In this document: positions 49,516 to 57,259 of the stretch, piece by piece | How positions within the stretch are numbered: position 1 is the stretch's first letter | Layout: the number at the start of each line of letters is the position of its first letter | Source of the DNA: Microbacterium hydrothermale | GTDB lineage: Bacteria > Actinomycetota > Actinomycetes > Actinomycetales > Microbacteriaceae | Length of the DNA stretch: 64,000 bases | Reading direction: 5' to 3' | Assembly (NCBI RefSeq): GCF_004854025.1 | Contig: NZ_STGM01000006.1 | Location: forward strand, 62,001 to 126,000 | Notes under the pieces: generated by a model | The model's input: only the letters and a program-made list of their open reading frames with translations | Databases searched by the model: none | Told to the model about the DNA's origin: nothing | Program-made: the position numbers and the translations under genes

Positions 49516-50628
49516 TCAGTCGGCCGAGCGCAGGATGATCGCCTCGGTCGGCGGCGCCGGGTCGGCGGGACGACCGACGTAGCCGATATGGGTCAGCAGC
49601 GCACGACGGAACACCGCGGGGCGCTCGAGGTGCACGGAGTGTCCGGCTCCCTCGACGGGGACCTCGGTGACCTCCCCGCCCTTCTCCGCGTACGCGGCGA
49701 GCACGTCGCGCGTCTGCGAGACCATCGGCTGCGCCGGGGCCACCTCGGCGCCGGGCCAGCCCGGGACGACGCCCAGGGCGCCCAGGTGGTTCAGGTCGTA
49801 GAACGAGGTGTCCGACACGATCGCGTCCGCGGTGCCGTGGATCCACAGGATCGGCGGCTTCCGCTCGAGGTCGACGATGCCCGAGACATCGAAGTTCTTC
49901 GGGGCCATCGTGTTGAGCACGCCGGTGGTCCCCGGCGCGAAGCCCGGCCACGTCGAGGTGGTCACGGAGTCGCCGGGGTAGTTGCCGCCCGCCGTCGAGG
50001 TCGTGAGCATCGACTCGACCCAGACGTCCTCGTGCTCGCTTGTGTATCCCGGGGCGACGTACCCCGAACGGAACACCGATCGCGGCGACGTGGGGGCGTC
50101 GGCCGTGGTGTCGTGGTCGATGAGACGCTGCACGAAGTCGGCGTTGGCGCCTCCCGCGCCGGTGCCCGCGTCTTCGTCGTTCAGCCGCGAGCCGTCGCGG
50201 CGCGTGCCGCCGAAGCCATAGGGCGACACGGGCGCCTGGAGAGTGAGGGAGCGCACGGGATGGTCGAGCGCGTACTGCATCACGACGCCGCCGCCCATCG
50301 ACCATCCCACGAGGTGGGCCTCGGGGATGCCGAGGGCCTGGAGGGTCGCGAACAGGTCGTCGCTGAAGTCGCGCACGCCGCGGGTCGCGTCGATGGGGGT
50401 GTGCTCGGTGCGGCCGAAACCGCGCAGGTCGACGGCGAGCACCCGCAGGTCGCTCGGCAGGTCCTGCATGATCTCCTGCCAGAACAGCGACGACGACACG
50501 TTGCCGTGCACGAAGACCACCGTGTGATCGGGGGTCGTGGCCGGGTCGTCGCCCACGCGCTCGAGCACGTTCACACCCAGCCGGTCGGTCTCGACCAGGC
50601 GCGCGCTGATGCCGTCGAAGAGAGTCAT
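49516..50628 (-). CDS. alpha/beta hydrolase
   Basis: Alpha/beta-hydrolase fold protein of 370 aa. HGNVSSSLFW is the oxyanion region, GWSMGGGV the nucleophile elbow (Ser), and GAGHSVHLERP carries the catalytic histidine. A lid insertion of about 100 residues lies between strands 6 and 7. It hydrolyses an ester, epoxide or similar bond; there is no signal peptide. GGAGGACC before the ATG at 50628 is a strong ribosome site. It is upstream of the LLM oxidoreductase gene on the same strand. Confidence 0.85.
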   Translation of the reverse strand: MTLFDGISARLVETDRLGVNVLERVGDDPATTPDHTVVFVHGNVSSSLFWQEIMQDLPSDLRVLAVDLRGFGRTEHTPIDATRGVRDFSDDLFATLQALGIPEAHLVGWSMGGGVVMQYALDHPVRSLTLQAPVSPYGFGGTRRDGSRLNDEDAGTGAGGANADFVQRLIDHDTTADAPTSPRSVFRSGYVAPGYTSEHEDVWVESMLTTSTAGGNYPGDSVTTSTWPGFAPGTTGVLNTMAPKNFDVSGIVDLERKPPILWIHGTADAIVSDTSFYDLNHLGALGVVPGWPGAEVAPAQPMVSQTRDVLAAYAEKGGEVTEVPVEGAGHSVHLERPAVFRRALLTHIGYVGRPADPAPPTEAIILRSAD

Positions 50629-50750
50629 CCAAGGTCCTCCGTGTCGCTCGCCGGTGCCCCGGTACACCGGCTTCCGATGCTAACGCGCACCCCTGTCGCC
50701 CGCATTCAGGCTTGCCCCGGGGGAGGGGCGTGGTTCATAGACTGAGCGTC

Positions 50751-51602
50751 ATGACGGATGCAGATGCTGTGACCTCGCTGCCCCCGGTCGCGATCCTCGG
50801 GGCCGGCTCGATGGGCGGGGCGATCCTGCGCGGACTCGTCGCCGCGGGACTCGCCGACGGCGGGGTGACCGCCACCAACCGCACGATCGCCAAGGCCGCC
50901 GAGCTCGCCGAGCTCGAGGGCGTGACGAGCGTGGCCCTGGAGGCCAACCCGCGGGGCAACATCGAGGCCGCGGCCCGCGCCGACATCGTGCTGATCGGGG
51001 TGAAGCCCGGGATGGTGCCCGACCTGCTCGACGAGATCGCCCCGCACCTGCGCCCCGGGGCGATCGTGGTCAGCCTGGCCGCCGGCGTGACCCTCGCCAC
51101 CTTCGCGCGGCACCTCGGCGACGACGTCGCCACCCTGCGGTCGATGCCGAACACCCCCTCGCTCGTGGGGAAGGGCGTGACGGGACTCGCGGCCGGCCCC
51201 GCGGCATCCGTCGACGACGTCGCGGCGGTGCGCGCGCTGTTCGAGACGGTGGGGGCCGTGCTCGAGGTCCCCGAGGCGCAGATCGACGCCCTCTCGACGA
51301 TCTCCGGCTCCGGCCCCGCCTACGTGTTCCTGCTGGTGGAGGAGTTCACCAAGGCCGCGGTGCGCATGGGCTTCGACGACGACCAGGCGCGGCTCCTCGC
51401 CGAGCAGACCTTCATCGGCGCGACGACGCTGCTCGACGCCTCCGACGTCGACCCCGCCGAGTTGCGTCGCCGCGTCACGAGCCCGAAGGGCACCACCGAG
51501 CGCGCCGTCGCCGTGCTGCAGGCGGCGCACCTGGACGACGTCTTCACCCGGGGCGCCGAGGCGGCCCTGGCCCGCGCGAAAGAACTGGCCGCCGGGAGCT
51601 GA
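50751..51602 (+). CDS. proC: pyrroline-5-carboxylate reductase
   Basis: ProC of 283 aa. ILGAGSMGGAILRGL is the NADPH fold, VLIGVKPGMVPDLL and RSMPNTPSLVGKGVTG are conserved, and STISGSGPAYVFLLVEEF is the substrate-binding helix; RRRVTSPKGTTERAV is the C-terminal signature. It makes proline from pyrroline-5-carboxylate. TAGACT ends seven bases before the ATG, so it is probably leaderless. A bldC-like gene and bS22 lie about 3 kb on, a partly preserved mycobacterial order (proC, excisionase-like, bS22). Confidence 0.95.
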   Translation: MTDADAVTSLPPVAILGAGSMGGAILRGLVAAGLADGGVTATNRTIAKAAELAELEGVTSVALEANPRGNIEAAARADIVLIGVKPGMVPDLLDEIAPHLRPGAIVVSLAAGVTLATFARHLGDDVATLRSMPNTPSLVGKGVTGLAAGPAASVDDVAAVRALFETVGAVLEVPEAQIDALSTISGSGPAYVFLLVEEFTKAAVRMGFDDDQARLLAEQTFIGATTLLDASDVDPAELRRRVTSPKGTTERAVAVLQAAHLDDVFTRGAEAALARAKELAAGS

Positions 51603-51603
51603 C

Positions 51604-51891
51604 ATGCGCCTGCGCTTCGCGGGACCGATCTGGTACTGGCGCGGCCCCGCGCCGTACCACTTCGTGACCGTGCCGGCCCGGGAGGCGGCTCTCATCGCCG
51701 AGGTCTCCCCGGTGGTCACCTACGGGTGGGGCATGATCCCGGCATCCGTCACGGTCGGGGCGACCACGGTGATGACATCGCTCTGGCCGAAGGACGGCGG
51801 CTACGTGGTGCCGGTCAAGAAGGCCCTGCAGGATGCCGAGGACCTCGGCGTCGGCGACGAGATCGAGGTCGTGCTCGACATCGACGCGTGA
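51604..51891 (+). CDS. DUF1905 family protein
   Basis: Protein of 95 aa, DUF1905. The conserved pattern FAGPIWYWRGPAPYHFVTVP, GWGMIPASVTVG and TSLWPKDGGYVVPVKKAL is complete. It is a small beta-barrel of unknown function, sometimes fused to YdeI-type domains. The ATG is one base after the proC stop, so they are co-transcribed. AGGA-like GGGAG at the end of proC serves as the ribosome site. Confidence 0.86.
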   Translation: MRLRFAGPIWYWRGPAPYHFVTVPAREAALIAEVSPVVTYGWGMIPASVTVGATTVMTSLWPKDGGYVVPVKKALQDAEDLGVGDEIEVVLDIDA

Positions 51892-51956
51892 CGTCCCGTC
51901 GTGCCGGCGCGCGTCACGCGGGAACGCCCCGCGGGTGCTGTCGTCGGTGCCCGTGC

Positions 51957-52628
51957 TCAGCGGTCGAGGGCCGCGAAGCGCTCGATGTCGCTGTTCGTGC
52001 CCGAGACGATGATGAGGTCGTGGTTGGTGACGACCGTGTTCGCCTCGGCGTAGCGGAACGGGCGCCCGGGGCTCTTCACCCCGACGACCGTGACGTTGTA
52101 CTTCGTGCGCACGCCCGACTCGTTCAGCCCCACGCCGCGCACGAGCTTCGGCGGGTACATCTTGGCCAGCACGAAGTCGTCGTCGAAGCGGATGAAGTCG
52201 AGCATGCGTCCGCTCACCAGGTGGGCGACGCGCTCACCCGCCTCCGCCTCGGGGTAGATGACGTGGTTGGCCCCGACGCGGGCGAGGATCTTGCCGTGCG
52301 ACTGCGAGACGGCCTTCGCCCAGATCTGCGGGACCTTCAGGTCGACGAGGTTCGCGGTGATGAGCACCGACGCCTCGATGAGGGAGCCGACCGCGACGAC
52401 CGCGACCTGGAAGTCCTGAGCGCCGATCTGGCGCAGCGCGTCGATGTTGCGCGCGTCGGCCTGGACGGCGTGGGTGACGCGCTCCGACCACTTCTGCACG
52501 AGCTCGAGGTTGCCGTCGACGGCGAGCACCTCGCGGTCGAGCCGGTCGAGCTCGCCCGCGCAGGCCGCTCCGAACCGCCCGAGGCCGATGACCAGGACGG
52601 GGGCGTCACTGCGGATGCGTTCAACCAA
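51957..52628 (-). CDS. ktrA: potassium uptake regulatory subunit KtrA (TrkA family)
   Basis: RCK-domain protein of 223 aa. LVIGLGRFGAACAGEL is the NAD/ATP-binding GxGxxG, and the RCK-N domain runs to about 140. A TrkA-C domain (about 140-220) follows. The start is a TTG at 52628, supported by GGAAAGG seven bases upstream and an eight-base overlap with ktrB. It gates the KtrB channel in response to ATP/ADP or NAD(H). Rare TTG use suggests low translation, consistent with regulatory stoichiometry (inference). Confidence 0.88.
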   Translation of the reverse strand: MVERIRSDAPVLVIGLGRFGAACAGELDRLDREVLAVDGNLELVQKWSERVTHAVQADARNIDALRQIGAQDFQVAVVAVGSLIEASVLITANLVDLKVPQIWAKAVSQSHGKILARVGANHVIYPEAEAGERVAHLVSGRMLDFIRFDDDFVLAKMYPPKLVRGVGLNESGVRTKYNVTVVGVKSPGRPFRYAEANTVVTNHDLIIVSGTNSDIERFAALDR

Positions 52629-54063
52629 CGATGGGCCTTTCCACGGGGAGCGCGTACAGCTGCGACCGGGACGACGCCGCCACGGCCGCGGCGAGAGTCA
52701 CTGTACCAATGCGCCCCATGAACATCGTGGCCGCCATGACGTAGACGGCCGGGTCGGGCAGCTGGGCGGTCAGCCCCGTCGACAGGCCCACGGTGGCGAA
52801 GCCCGAGACCACGTCGAAGAGCACGTGCTCGATCGGGGCGTCGGTGATGCGGCTGATGGTGACGGTCGAGACGGCGACGATGGTCGCGCCCCACGCCACG
52901 ACCGACAGGGCGACGCGCTGCACGTCGCTGGGGATGCGTCGGCCGAAGGCCTGCACCGAGGGGCGGCCCTTCGCCTCGGAGAACACGGCGAGGGCGAGGA
53001 CGGCGAGGGTCGTGACCTTGATACCGCCGGCGGTGGATGCCGAACCCCCGCCCACGAACATCAGCATCGAGCCGACGATGAGGGTCGCGCCGTTGAGGTC
53101 GCCGATGTCGATCACGCTGAATCCGCCGGAGCGCGTCATGGCCGACAGGAAGAACGCCTGGAACGTCGTGTCCCACGCATCCATGCTTCCGAATGTCAGC
53201 GGGTTGTCGTATTCCAGCAGCAGAATGACGCCCGCCCCGACGAAGAACAGCACCACCGTGGTGATGATGGTGAGCTTCGCGTGCAGCGACCACAGCCGGA
53301 ACTTCCAGTAGTGCCGCCACAGCGTGAAGATGACCGGGAAGCCGATCGAGCCGAGGAAGACGCCGGCCATCAGCACCGTGAGCAGGAAGTAGTCCTGCGC
53401 GAAGGGCGTCAGGCCGTCGGCGTTGGGGATGAATCCCGTGTTGGTGAAGGCCATCGCCGCGTAATAGGGCGCCTCCCAGAGCGCGACGAGCGGATGGATG
53501 CCGCCGATGATGAGCGACGGGTAGATCAGGACGGTGAGCACCGCCTCGATCACGAGGGTCGACAGGGCCACGGTCCGCAGCAGCTGACCGACCTCGCCGA
53601 GGCGCACCGTCTGTCCCTCGTTGACCGGTCCGCCGTGCGCGCGCAACGGGTTGCTGTCGCCCGCGGCGATGAGCTTGGCGCGCAGTCCGAGGCGTTTCGA
53701 GATGACCAGACCGAGGATGGAGGCCAGCGTGAGCACCCCGAGGGCACCGACGTTGACGCCGATGTAAGTGATGACCCGGCCGAGCGGCGACAGGTCCGAG
53801 TACATGTTGATGGTCGACAGCCCGGTCACGCAGATCGTCGACACGGCCGTGAAGACGGCATCGGCGAGGGGGATGCGCTGACCCGTCGCCGAGGCGGCGG
53901 GCAGGGAGAAGAGCGCCGTGAAGAGAGCGATCAGGGTCGCGAAGACGAGCACGGCGAAACGGGCCGGCGATGCCGTCGTGAGATTGCGCAGACGATCCCA
54001 TGCCTCGTAGGCGATGCGCCGCATGCGCACCGGCAGTCGCGCCTCGTTCGGCGTCGCCGCCAT
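52621..54063 (-). CDS. ktrB: potassium uptake channel KtrB (TrkH family)
   Basis: K+ transporter of 480 aa with four M1-P-M2 repeats. The four filter glycines are in CVTGLSTI, TNTGFIPN, TRSGGFSV and ATVGLSTG. It imports K+ (often with Na+) with KtrA, which is coupled downstream. GAAGGGAG lies before the ATG at 54063. It diverges from an ArsR-like regulator 68 bp away. Confidence 0.9.
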   Translation of the reverse strand: MAATPNEARLPVRMRRIAYEAWDRLRNLTTASPARFAVLVFATLIALFTALFSLPAASATGQRIPLADAVFTAVSTICVTGLSTINMYSDLSPLGRVITYIGVNVGALGVLTLASILGLVISKRLGLRAKLIAAGDSNPLRAHGGPVNEGQTVRLGEVGQLLRTVALSTLVIEAVLTVLIYPSLIIGGIHPLVALWEAPYYAAMAFTNTGFIPNADGLTPFAQDYFLLTVLMAGVFLGSIGFPVIFTLWRHYWKFRLWSLHAKLTIITTVVLFFVGAGVILLLEYDNPLTFGSMDAWDTTFQAFFLSAMTRSGGFSVIDIGDLNGATLIVGSMLMFVGGGSASTAGGIKVTTLAVLALAVFSEAKGRPSVQAFGRRIPSDVQRVALSVVAWGATIVAVSTVTISRITDAPIEHVLFDVVSGFATVGLSTGLTAQLPDPAVYVMAATMFMGRIGTVTLAAAVAASSRSQLYALPVERPIVG

Positions 54064-54131
54064 GCGCCGCTCCCTTCGATGCCCGAACCCGAATCATGGT
54101 ACTCGGGGCGGGGCGCGGCTAATCTGATGCC

Positions 54132-54527
54132 ATGGCGGACATCTTCGACGTGATCGCTGACGGAACGCGTCGCGACATCCTTCAGCTGCTCCTCGACCGG
54201 GCGACCGGCGGTGAGCGGGGGACGAGCGTCTCCCAGATCGTGGCGGCGCTCGGCGTGAGCCAGCCGACGGTCTCGAAGCATCTCAAGGTGCTGCGCGAGG
54301 CCGAGCTCGTCTCGGTGCGCGAAGAGGGGCAGCACCGGTATTACAGTCTCGCGGTCGCGCCTCTCGACGAGGTGGACGACTGGCTCGTGCCGTTCTTCTC
54401 CATCGACGAAGAGAACGAGCCGGCTCTCCCCGAGTCCGCGGTGCACGCCGCCGAGGTGGTCGGCCGGGCCGCGGCATCCGTCAAGCACTCGTTCTCGACG
54501 GCGTTCCGCAAACTCCCCGGACGGTGA
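54132..54527 (+). CDS. ArsR-type winged-helix regulator
   Basis: Regulator of 131 aa. IADGTRRDILQLLLD and VSQIVAALGVSQPTVSKHLKVLREAELVSVREEGQHRYYSL form the ArsR winged helix. The family metal sites are absent. A C-terminal helical tail (about 90-131) is longer than usual. TAATCT ends six bases before the ATG, suggesting a leaderless transcript. It diverges from ktrBA and may control it (inference); the effector is unknown. Confidence 0.85.
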   Translation: MADIFDVIADGTRRDILQLLLDRATGGERGTSVSQIVAALGVSQPTVSKHLKVLREAELVSVREEGQHRYYSLAVAPLDEVDDWLVPFFSIDEENEPALPESAVHAAEVVGRAAASVKHSFSTAFRKLPGR

Positions 54528-54587
54528 GCCGGAGGATGCCGCACATCGGGCATCTGCAGAGCACATCCGTCACAGAAGCCGCATAGG

Positions 54588-54617
54588 TTTACAGCCGTCT
54601 CGCGCAGACCCTAGAGT
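54588..54617 (+). promoter_or_regulatory. promoter of the bldC-like gene
   Basis: TTTACA (54588-54593), an 18-bp spacer and TAGAGT (54612-54617) lie before the bldC-like gene, with the transcript start expected near 54624 and a leader of about 40 nt containing a strong GAGGGG ribosome site. Confidence 0.55.
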
Positions 54618-54664
54618 GTGCTCAGCATCAGGAGGGTGAGTTCACCCGGAACGAGGGGTGAGCC

Positions 54665-54856
54665 ATGGCCGAGCTGCCGGACGTGCGGTTCTTGACGGTC
54701 GCCGAGGTCGCCGAGCTCATGCGCGTGTCGAAGATGACGGTCTACCGTCTGGTGCACGCGGGCGAACTGCCCGCGGTGCGCTTCGGACGCAGCTACCGGG
54801 TGCCCGAATCGGCGGTCGTGGAGGCCGTGCAGCGACCGGTGTCCGACGTCGGCTAG
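54665..54856 (+). CDS. BldC-like excisionase-family HTH protein
   Basis: Protein of 63 aa consisting of a single MerR/excisionase-type winged helix: FLTVAEVAELMRVSKMTVYRLVHAGELPAVRFGRSYRVPESAV. This is the BldC group, which in Streptomyces binds DNA cooperatively as head-to-tail oligomers and times development. GAGGGGTGAGCC precedes the ATG. A bS22 gene follows 83 bp later, as in mycobacteria. Confidence 0.86.
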   Translation: MAELPDVRFLTVAEVAELMRVSKMTVYRLVHAGELPAVRFGRSYRVPESAVVEAVQRPVSDVG

Positions 54857-54939
54857 ACTGATCCGAGGCTTTTTTCCGAACGCCTAGTGTTCCCGGGCGC
54901 CGACATCGGCACCCAGACCCCGACTTAGTGAGGTTTTCC

Positions 54940-55038
54940 GTGGGTTCTGTCATCAAGAAGCGCCGTAAGCGCATGGCGAAGAAGAAGCACCGCAAGCTGC
55001 TTCGCAAGACTCGTCACCAGCGCCGCAACAAGAAGTAA
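54940..55038 (+). CDS. ribosomal protein bS22 (AURKAIP1/COX24-type)
   Basis: Protein of 32 aa, GTG start at 54940 and TAA at 55036-55038. It is highly basic (MGSVIKKRRKRMAKKKHRK, then KTRHQRRNKK), the sequence of the small actinobacterial 30S protein bS22 located by cryo-EM in mycobacteria. Codons use CGC/CGT and AAG as expected of a highly expressed gene. GTGAGG lies six bases upstream. It was not long enough for a default open-frame search. The promoter may be TAGACT at 54854-54859, overlapping the previous stop. Confidence 0.9.
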   Translation: MGSVIKKRRKRMAKKKHRKLLRKTRHQRRNKK

Positions 55039-55054
55039 CGCGGCCACCACACCG

Positions 55055-55080
55055 AGCGCCTGTCCGATGCGACGGGCGCT
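55055..55080 (+). terminator. terminator of bS22
   Basis: AGCGCCTGTC (55055-55064) and GACGGGCGCT (55071-55080) pair as a 10-bp stem with one U.G and a 6-nt loop, 16 bp after the stop. A short GC-rich direct repeat (CGCGCTGCGCGA, twice near 55091-55120) follows. Confidence 0.65.
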
Positions 55081-55184
55081 TCGTGTATCCGCGCGCTGCG
55101 CGACGCCGCGCGCTGCGCGATGCCGCGTTGCGTAGACCCACGCGACGTCGCTCGCGCCCACCCGTCCGCCCTCAGGAGGCACGC

Positions 55185-55478
55185 ATGCAGTCCATCTCGG
55201 TCCACGACCTGCACGCGGGGCGCGAGCGCCCCCTCATCGACGTGCGCGAAGAGCACGAGTTCGCCGCGGGGCACGTCCCCGGTGCGGTGAACATGCCGAT
55301 GTCGACCATCGGCGAGCACCTCGACGACCTGCCGGGCGAGCCCTTCGACGTCATCTGCCAGGCGGGCGGCCGTTCGGCACGCGTGGTCGAGGCGCTCTCG
55401 GCTCGCGGCCACGACGCCACCAACGTCGACGGCGGAACGGGTGAATGGATCGCCGCGGGATACGACGTCGAAGCCTGA
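55185..55478 (+). CDS. single-domain rhodanese-like protein
   Basis: Rhodanese domain of 97 aa. DVREEHEFAAGHVPGAVNMPM is the first half and VICQAGGRSARVVEAL holds the active-site loop with C66 (CQAGGRS). GGTGEWIAAGYDVEA ends the domain. AGGAGG precedes the ATG at 55185. It transfers or senses sulfane sulfur or thiols in the cytosol. It precedes a glutaredoxin-like gene by 40 bp with a separate leaderless-type promoter. Confidence 0.87.
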   Translation: MQSISVHDLHAGRERPLIDVREEHEFAAGHVPGAVNMPMSTIGEHLDDLPGEPFDVICQAGGRSARVVEALSARGHDATNVDGGTGEWIAAGYDVEA

Positions 55479-55518
55479 GCTCCGGCCCCGCGCCGATCGC
55501 GCCTCCTAGGATGGAGAC

Positions 55519-55797
55519 GTGACCACCCTCACGTTGATCGGCAAACCCGCGTGCCATCTGTGCGAGGTCGCGGAGCAGATCGTCGACACGGTCATCGAAG
55601 GCCTCCCGGCCGACGTGGCCGACCGCATCTCCGTCGAGCACGCCTCCATCGCCGAGGATGCCGCGCTCTACGCGACCTGGTGGGAGAAGATCCCGGTCGT
55701 CCTCATCGACGGCGACCTGCACGCGCATTGGCGCGTGTCGGCCGACCGTCTCCGCGCCGCACTGATGGCGGCCGACACCCAAGGAGCCTCCGCGTGA
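55519..55797 (+). CDS. glutaredoxin-like protein
   Basis: Thioredoxin-fold protein of 92 aa with the redox motif C12-H-L-C15 near the N-terminus and KIPVVLIDGDLHAHWRVSADRL, including the cis-proline. It belongs to the small actinobacterial DUF836/glutaredoxin group. TAGGAT ends six bases before the GTG at 55519. Its stop overlaps the next gene's GTG (GTGA). Physiological partner unknown; a role in thiol/mycothiol redox is likely. Confidence 0.86.
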   Translation: MTTLTLIGKPACHLCEVAEQIVDTVIEGLPADVADRISVEHASIAEDAALYATWWEKIPVVLIDGDLHAHWRVSADRLRAALMAADTQGASA

Positions 55798-56096
55798 GCA
55801 TCCGCCACATCGTCCTCTGGAAGCTCTCCGCGGACGACGCCGACACCCGTGCGCTGCACGCCGAGCAGATCAGCGAGAGACTGCTCGCCCTCGAGGGGAC
55901 GGTCACCGAGATCGACCGCATCGAGGTCGGGCGCAACGTCGTCAACCCCTCGTCGAACTGGGACGTCGCCCTGACGATCGACTTCGCCGACGTCGACGCC
56001 CTCGAGCGCTACCAGGTGCACCCCGCGCACCAGGAGGTCGCGGGATTCATCCGCTCGGTCGTGTCCGAGCGGTCCTGCGTCGACTACCCGTTCTGA
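55794..56096 (+). CDS. Dabb family (stress-responsive A/B barrel) protein
   Basis: Dimeric alpha-beta barrel protein of 100 aa. VSIRHIVLWKLS is the diagnostic first strand, and NWDVALTIDFADVDALERYQVHPAHQEVAGFI completes the fold. GTG at 55794 overlaps the glutaredoxin stop, so they are translationally coupled. Function unknown, often stress-linked. Confidence 0.86.
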   Translation: MSIRHIVLWKLSADDADTRALHAEQISERLLALEGTVTEIDRIEVGRNVVNPSSNWDVALTIDFADVDALERYQVHPAHQEVAGFIRSVVSERSCVDYPF

Positions 56097-56121
56097 GCCC
56101 GTCCGCTGGGCCGGTGCCGGT

Positions 56122-57186
56122 TCAGCCGAGAGGCCGCACCGTCGCCGGGACCGCCGCGAGGGCGATGCGGACCGCGTCCCGATCGTCGACGCGCTGGTCG
56201 GGCGCGTGCTCGACGACGACCCGGCTGCCGTCGCTCGTGCGCACGGTCGATCGGCGCACGCTGCCCAGGAAGATCGTCTCTTCGACGACCGCATCCACGC
56301 CGGGGGCGTCGGGGCCCACCAGCAGCACGTTCTCGGGGCGGACCACGACCTCGCAGTGACCGTCGTGCGCGGCCGCCGCGAGGGGGAGCTCCTGCCCCCA
56401 CACCTCGACGACGACGCCCTCGACGATCCCGGGGACGGCGCTGACCGGCCCGAGGACCTCGGCGACCGCCGTATCGCCGACGCGGGCGTAGACCTCGTCG
56501 GGCGTGCCCGCGGCGACGACGCGCCCCGCATCCATCACGACGAGCTGATCGGCCACGGCGGCACCCTCGGCGGTGTCGCGCGTGGCCCACAGCGTCGTCA
56601 CGCCGCGTTCCCGCAGCTCTCGAACCAGTCGATCGCGGGTCGCGGCGCGCGCGCTCGTGTGCAGGGCGGCCAGGGCGTCGTCGAGCACGAGGGCGCGGGG
56701 CCGCGAGGCCAGAGCACGCGCGAGCGCCCACCGCTGGCGATCGCCGTGCGACAGGCGGTGCACGCTCTTGTGGCCGGTGGTCAGACCGACCAGCTCGCAC
56801 AGACGGTCGGCCTCGGCATCCGGATCGATGACCCCCGCGTGCCGGCCCGCGGCGACGATCGCCGCGCGCGCACGGCCGAAACGCGCCACCGGCGTGCGGT
56901 CGCGGACCTCCGCGACGCGGGGCGCCGCCGGCCCCACACGGCCCTCGATCGTGACGGTGCCCGCATCGGGCCTCTCCGCTCCGCTCACCAGGCGCAACAG
57001 CGTCGACGCCCCGCAGCCGGAGGGACCGACGAGACTGACGATGCGTCCGGCGGCAACATCGAGATCGACGCCGTCGAGGATGACGACCCCAGAGCGTTCG
57101 CGCCGGACGCCCTCGAGGACGATGGTCCAGCCCGTGGGGCGCGACGCGTCGCCCGGTGACGGATCGAGGGCGGTGACGGCGACCAT
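56122..57186 (-). CDS. ABC ATPase homologue lacking catalytic residues
   Basis: Orphan ABC-type protein of 354 aa with the sulfate/iron/polyamine importer layout: ATPase core (about 20-245) then a TOBE-like beta domain (about 250-354). The Walker A lysine is alanine (GPSGCGAST, A60). Walker B ends in D170 where Glu is expected (VLDDALAAL), the switch His is R203 (ATRDTAEG) and no Q-loop glutamine is seen. A signature-like LSHGDRQR (145-152) remains. It should not hydrolyse ATP. There is no permease or binding protein gene nearby. TACCGT ends six bases before the ATG, so it is probably expressed. It could be a regulator or a decaying gene (inference). Confidence 0.78.
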   Translation of the reverse strand: MVAVTALDPSPGDASRPTGWTIVLEGVRRERSGVVILDGVDLDVAAGRIVSLVGPSGCGASTLLRLVSGAERPDAGTVTIEGRVGPAAPRVAEVRDRTPVARFGRARAAIVAAGRHAGVIDPDAEADRLCELVGLTTGHKSVHRLSHGDRQRWALARALASRPRALVLDDALAALHTSARAATRDRLVRELRERGVTTLWATRDTAEGAAVADQLVVMDAGRVVAAGTPDEVYARVGDTAVAEVLGPVSAVPGIVEGVVVEVWGQELPLAAAAHDGHCEVVVRPENVLLVGPDAPGVDAVVEETIFLGSVRRSTVRTSDGSRVVVEHAPDQRVDDRDAVRIALAAVPATVRPLG

Positions 57187-57219
57187 GACCCGACGGTAGA
57201 TGCCCCGGATGACATGCGA

Positions 57220-57245
57220 ACGCCCGGGGAGTGAACCCCGGGCGT
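57220..57245 (-). terminator. terminator of aspS
   Basis: ACGCCCGGGG (57220-57229) and CCCCGGGCGT (57236-57245) form a perfect 10-bp stem with a 6-nt loop, 14 bp after the aspS stop on the minus strand. Confidence 0.75.
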
Positions 57246-57259
57246 CGCCGGACCGAACC

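Noticed and set aside
55091-55125. Functional repeat after bS22
   Set aside because: Two GC-rich copies of about 15 bp are too short and low in complexity to interpret.
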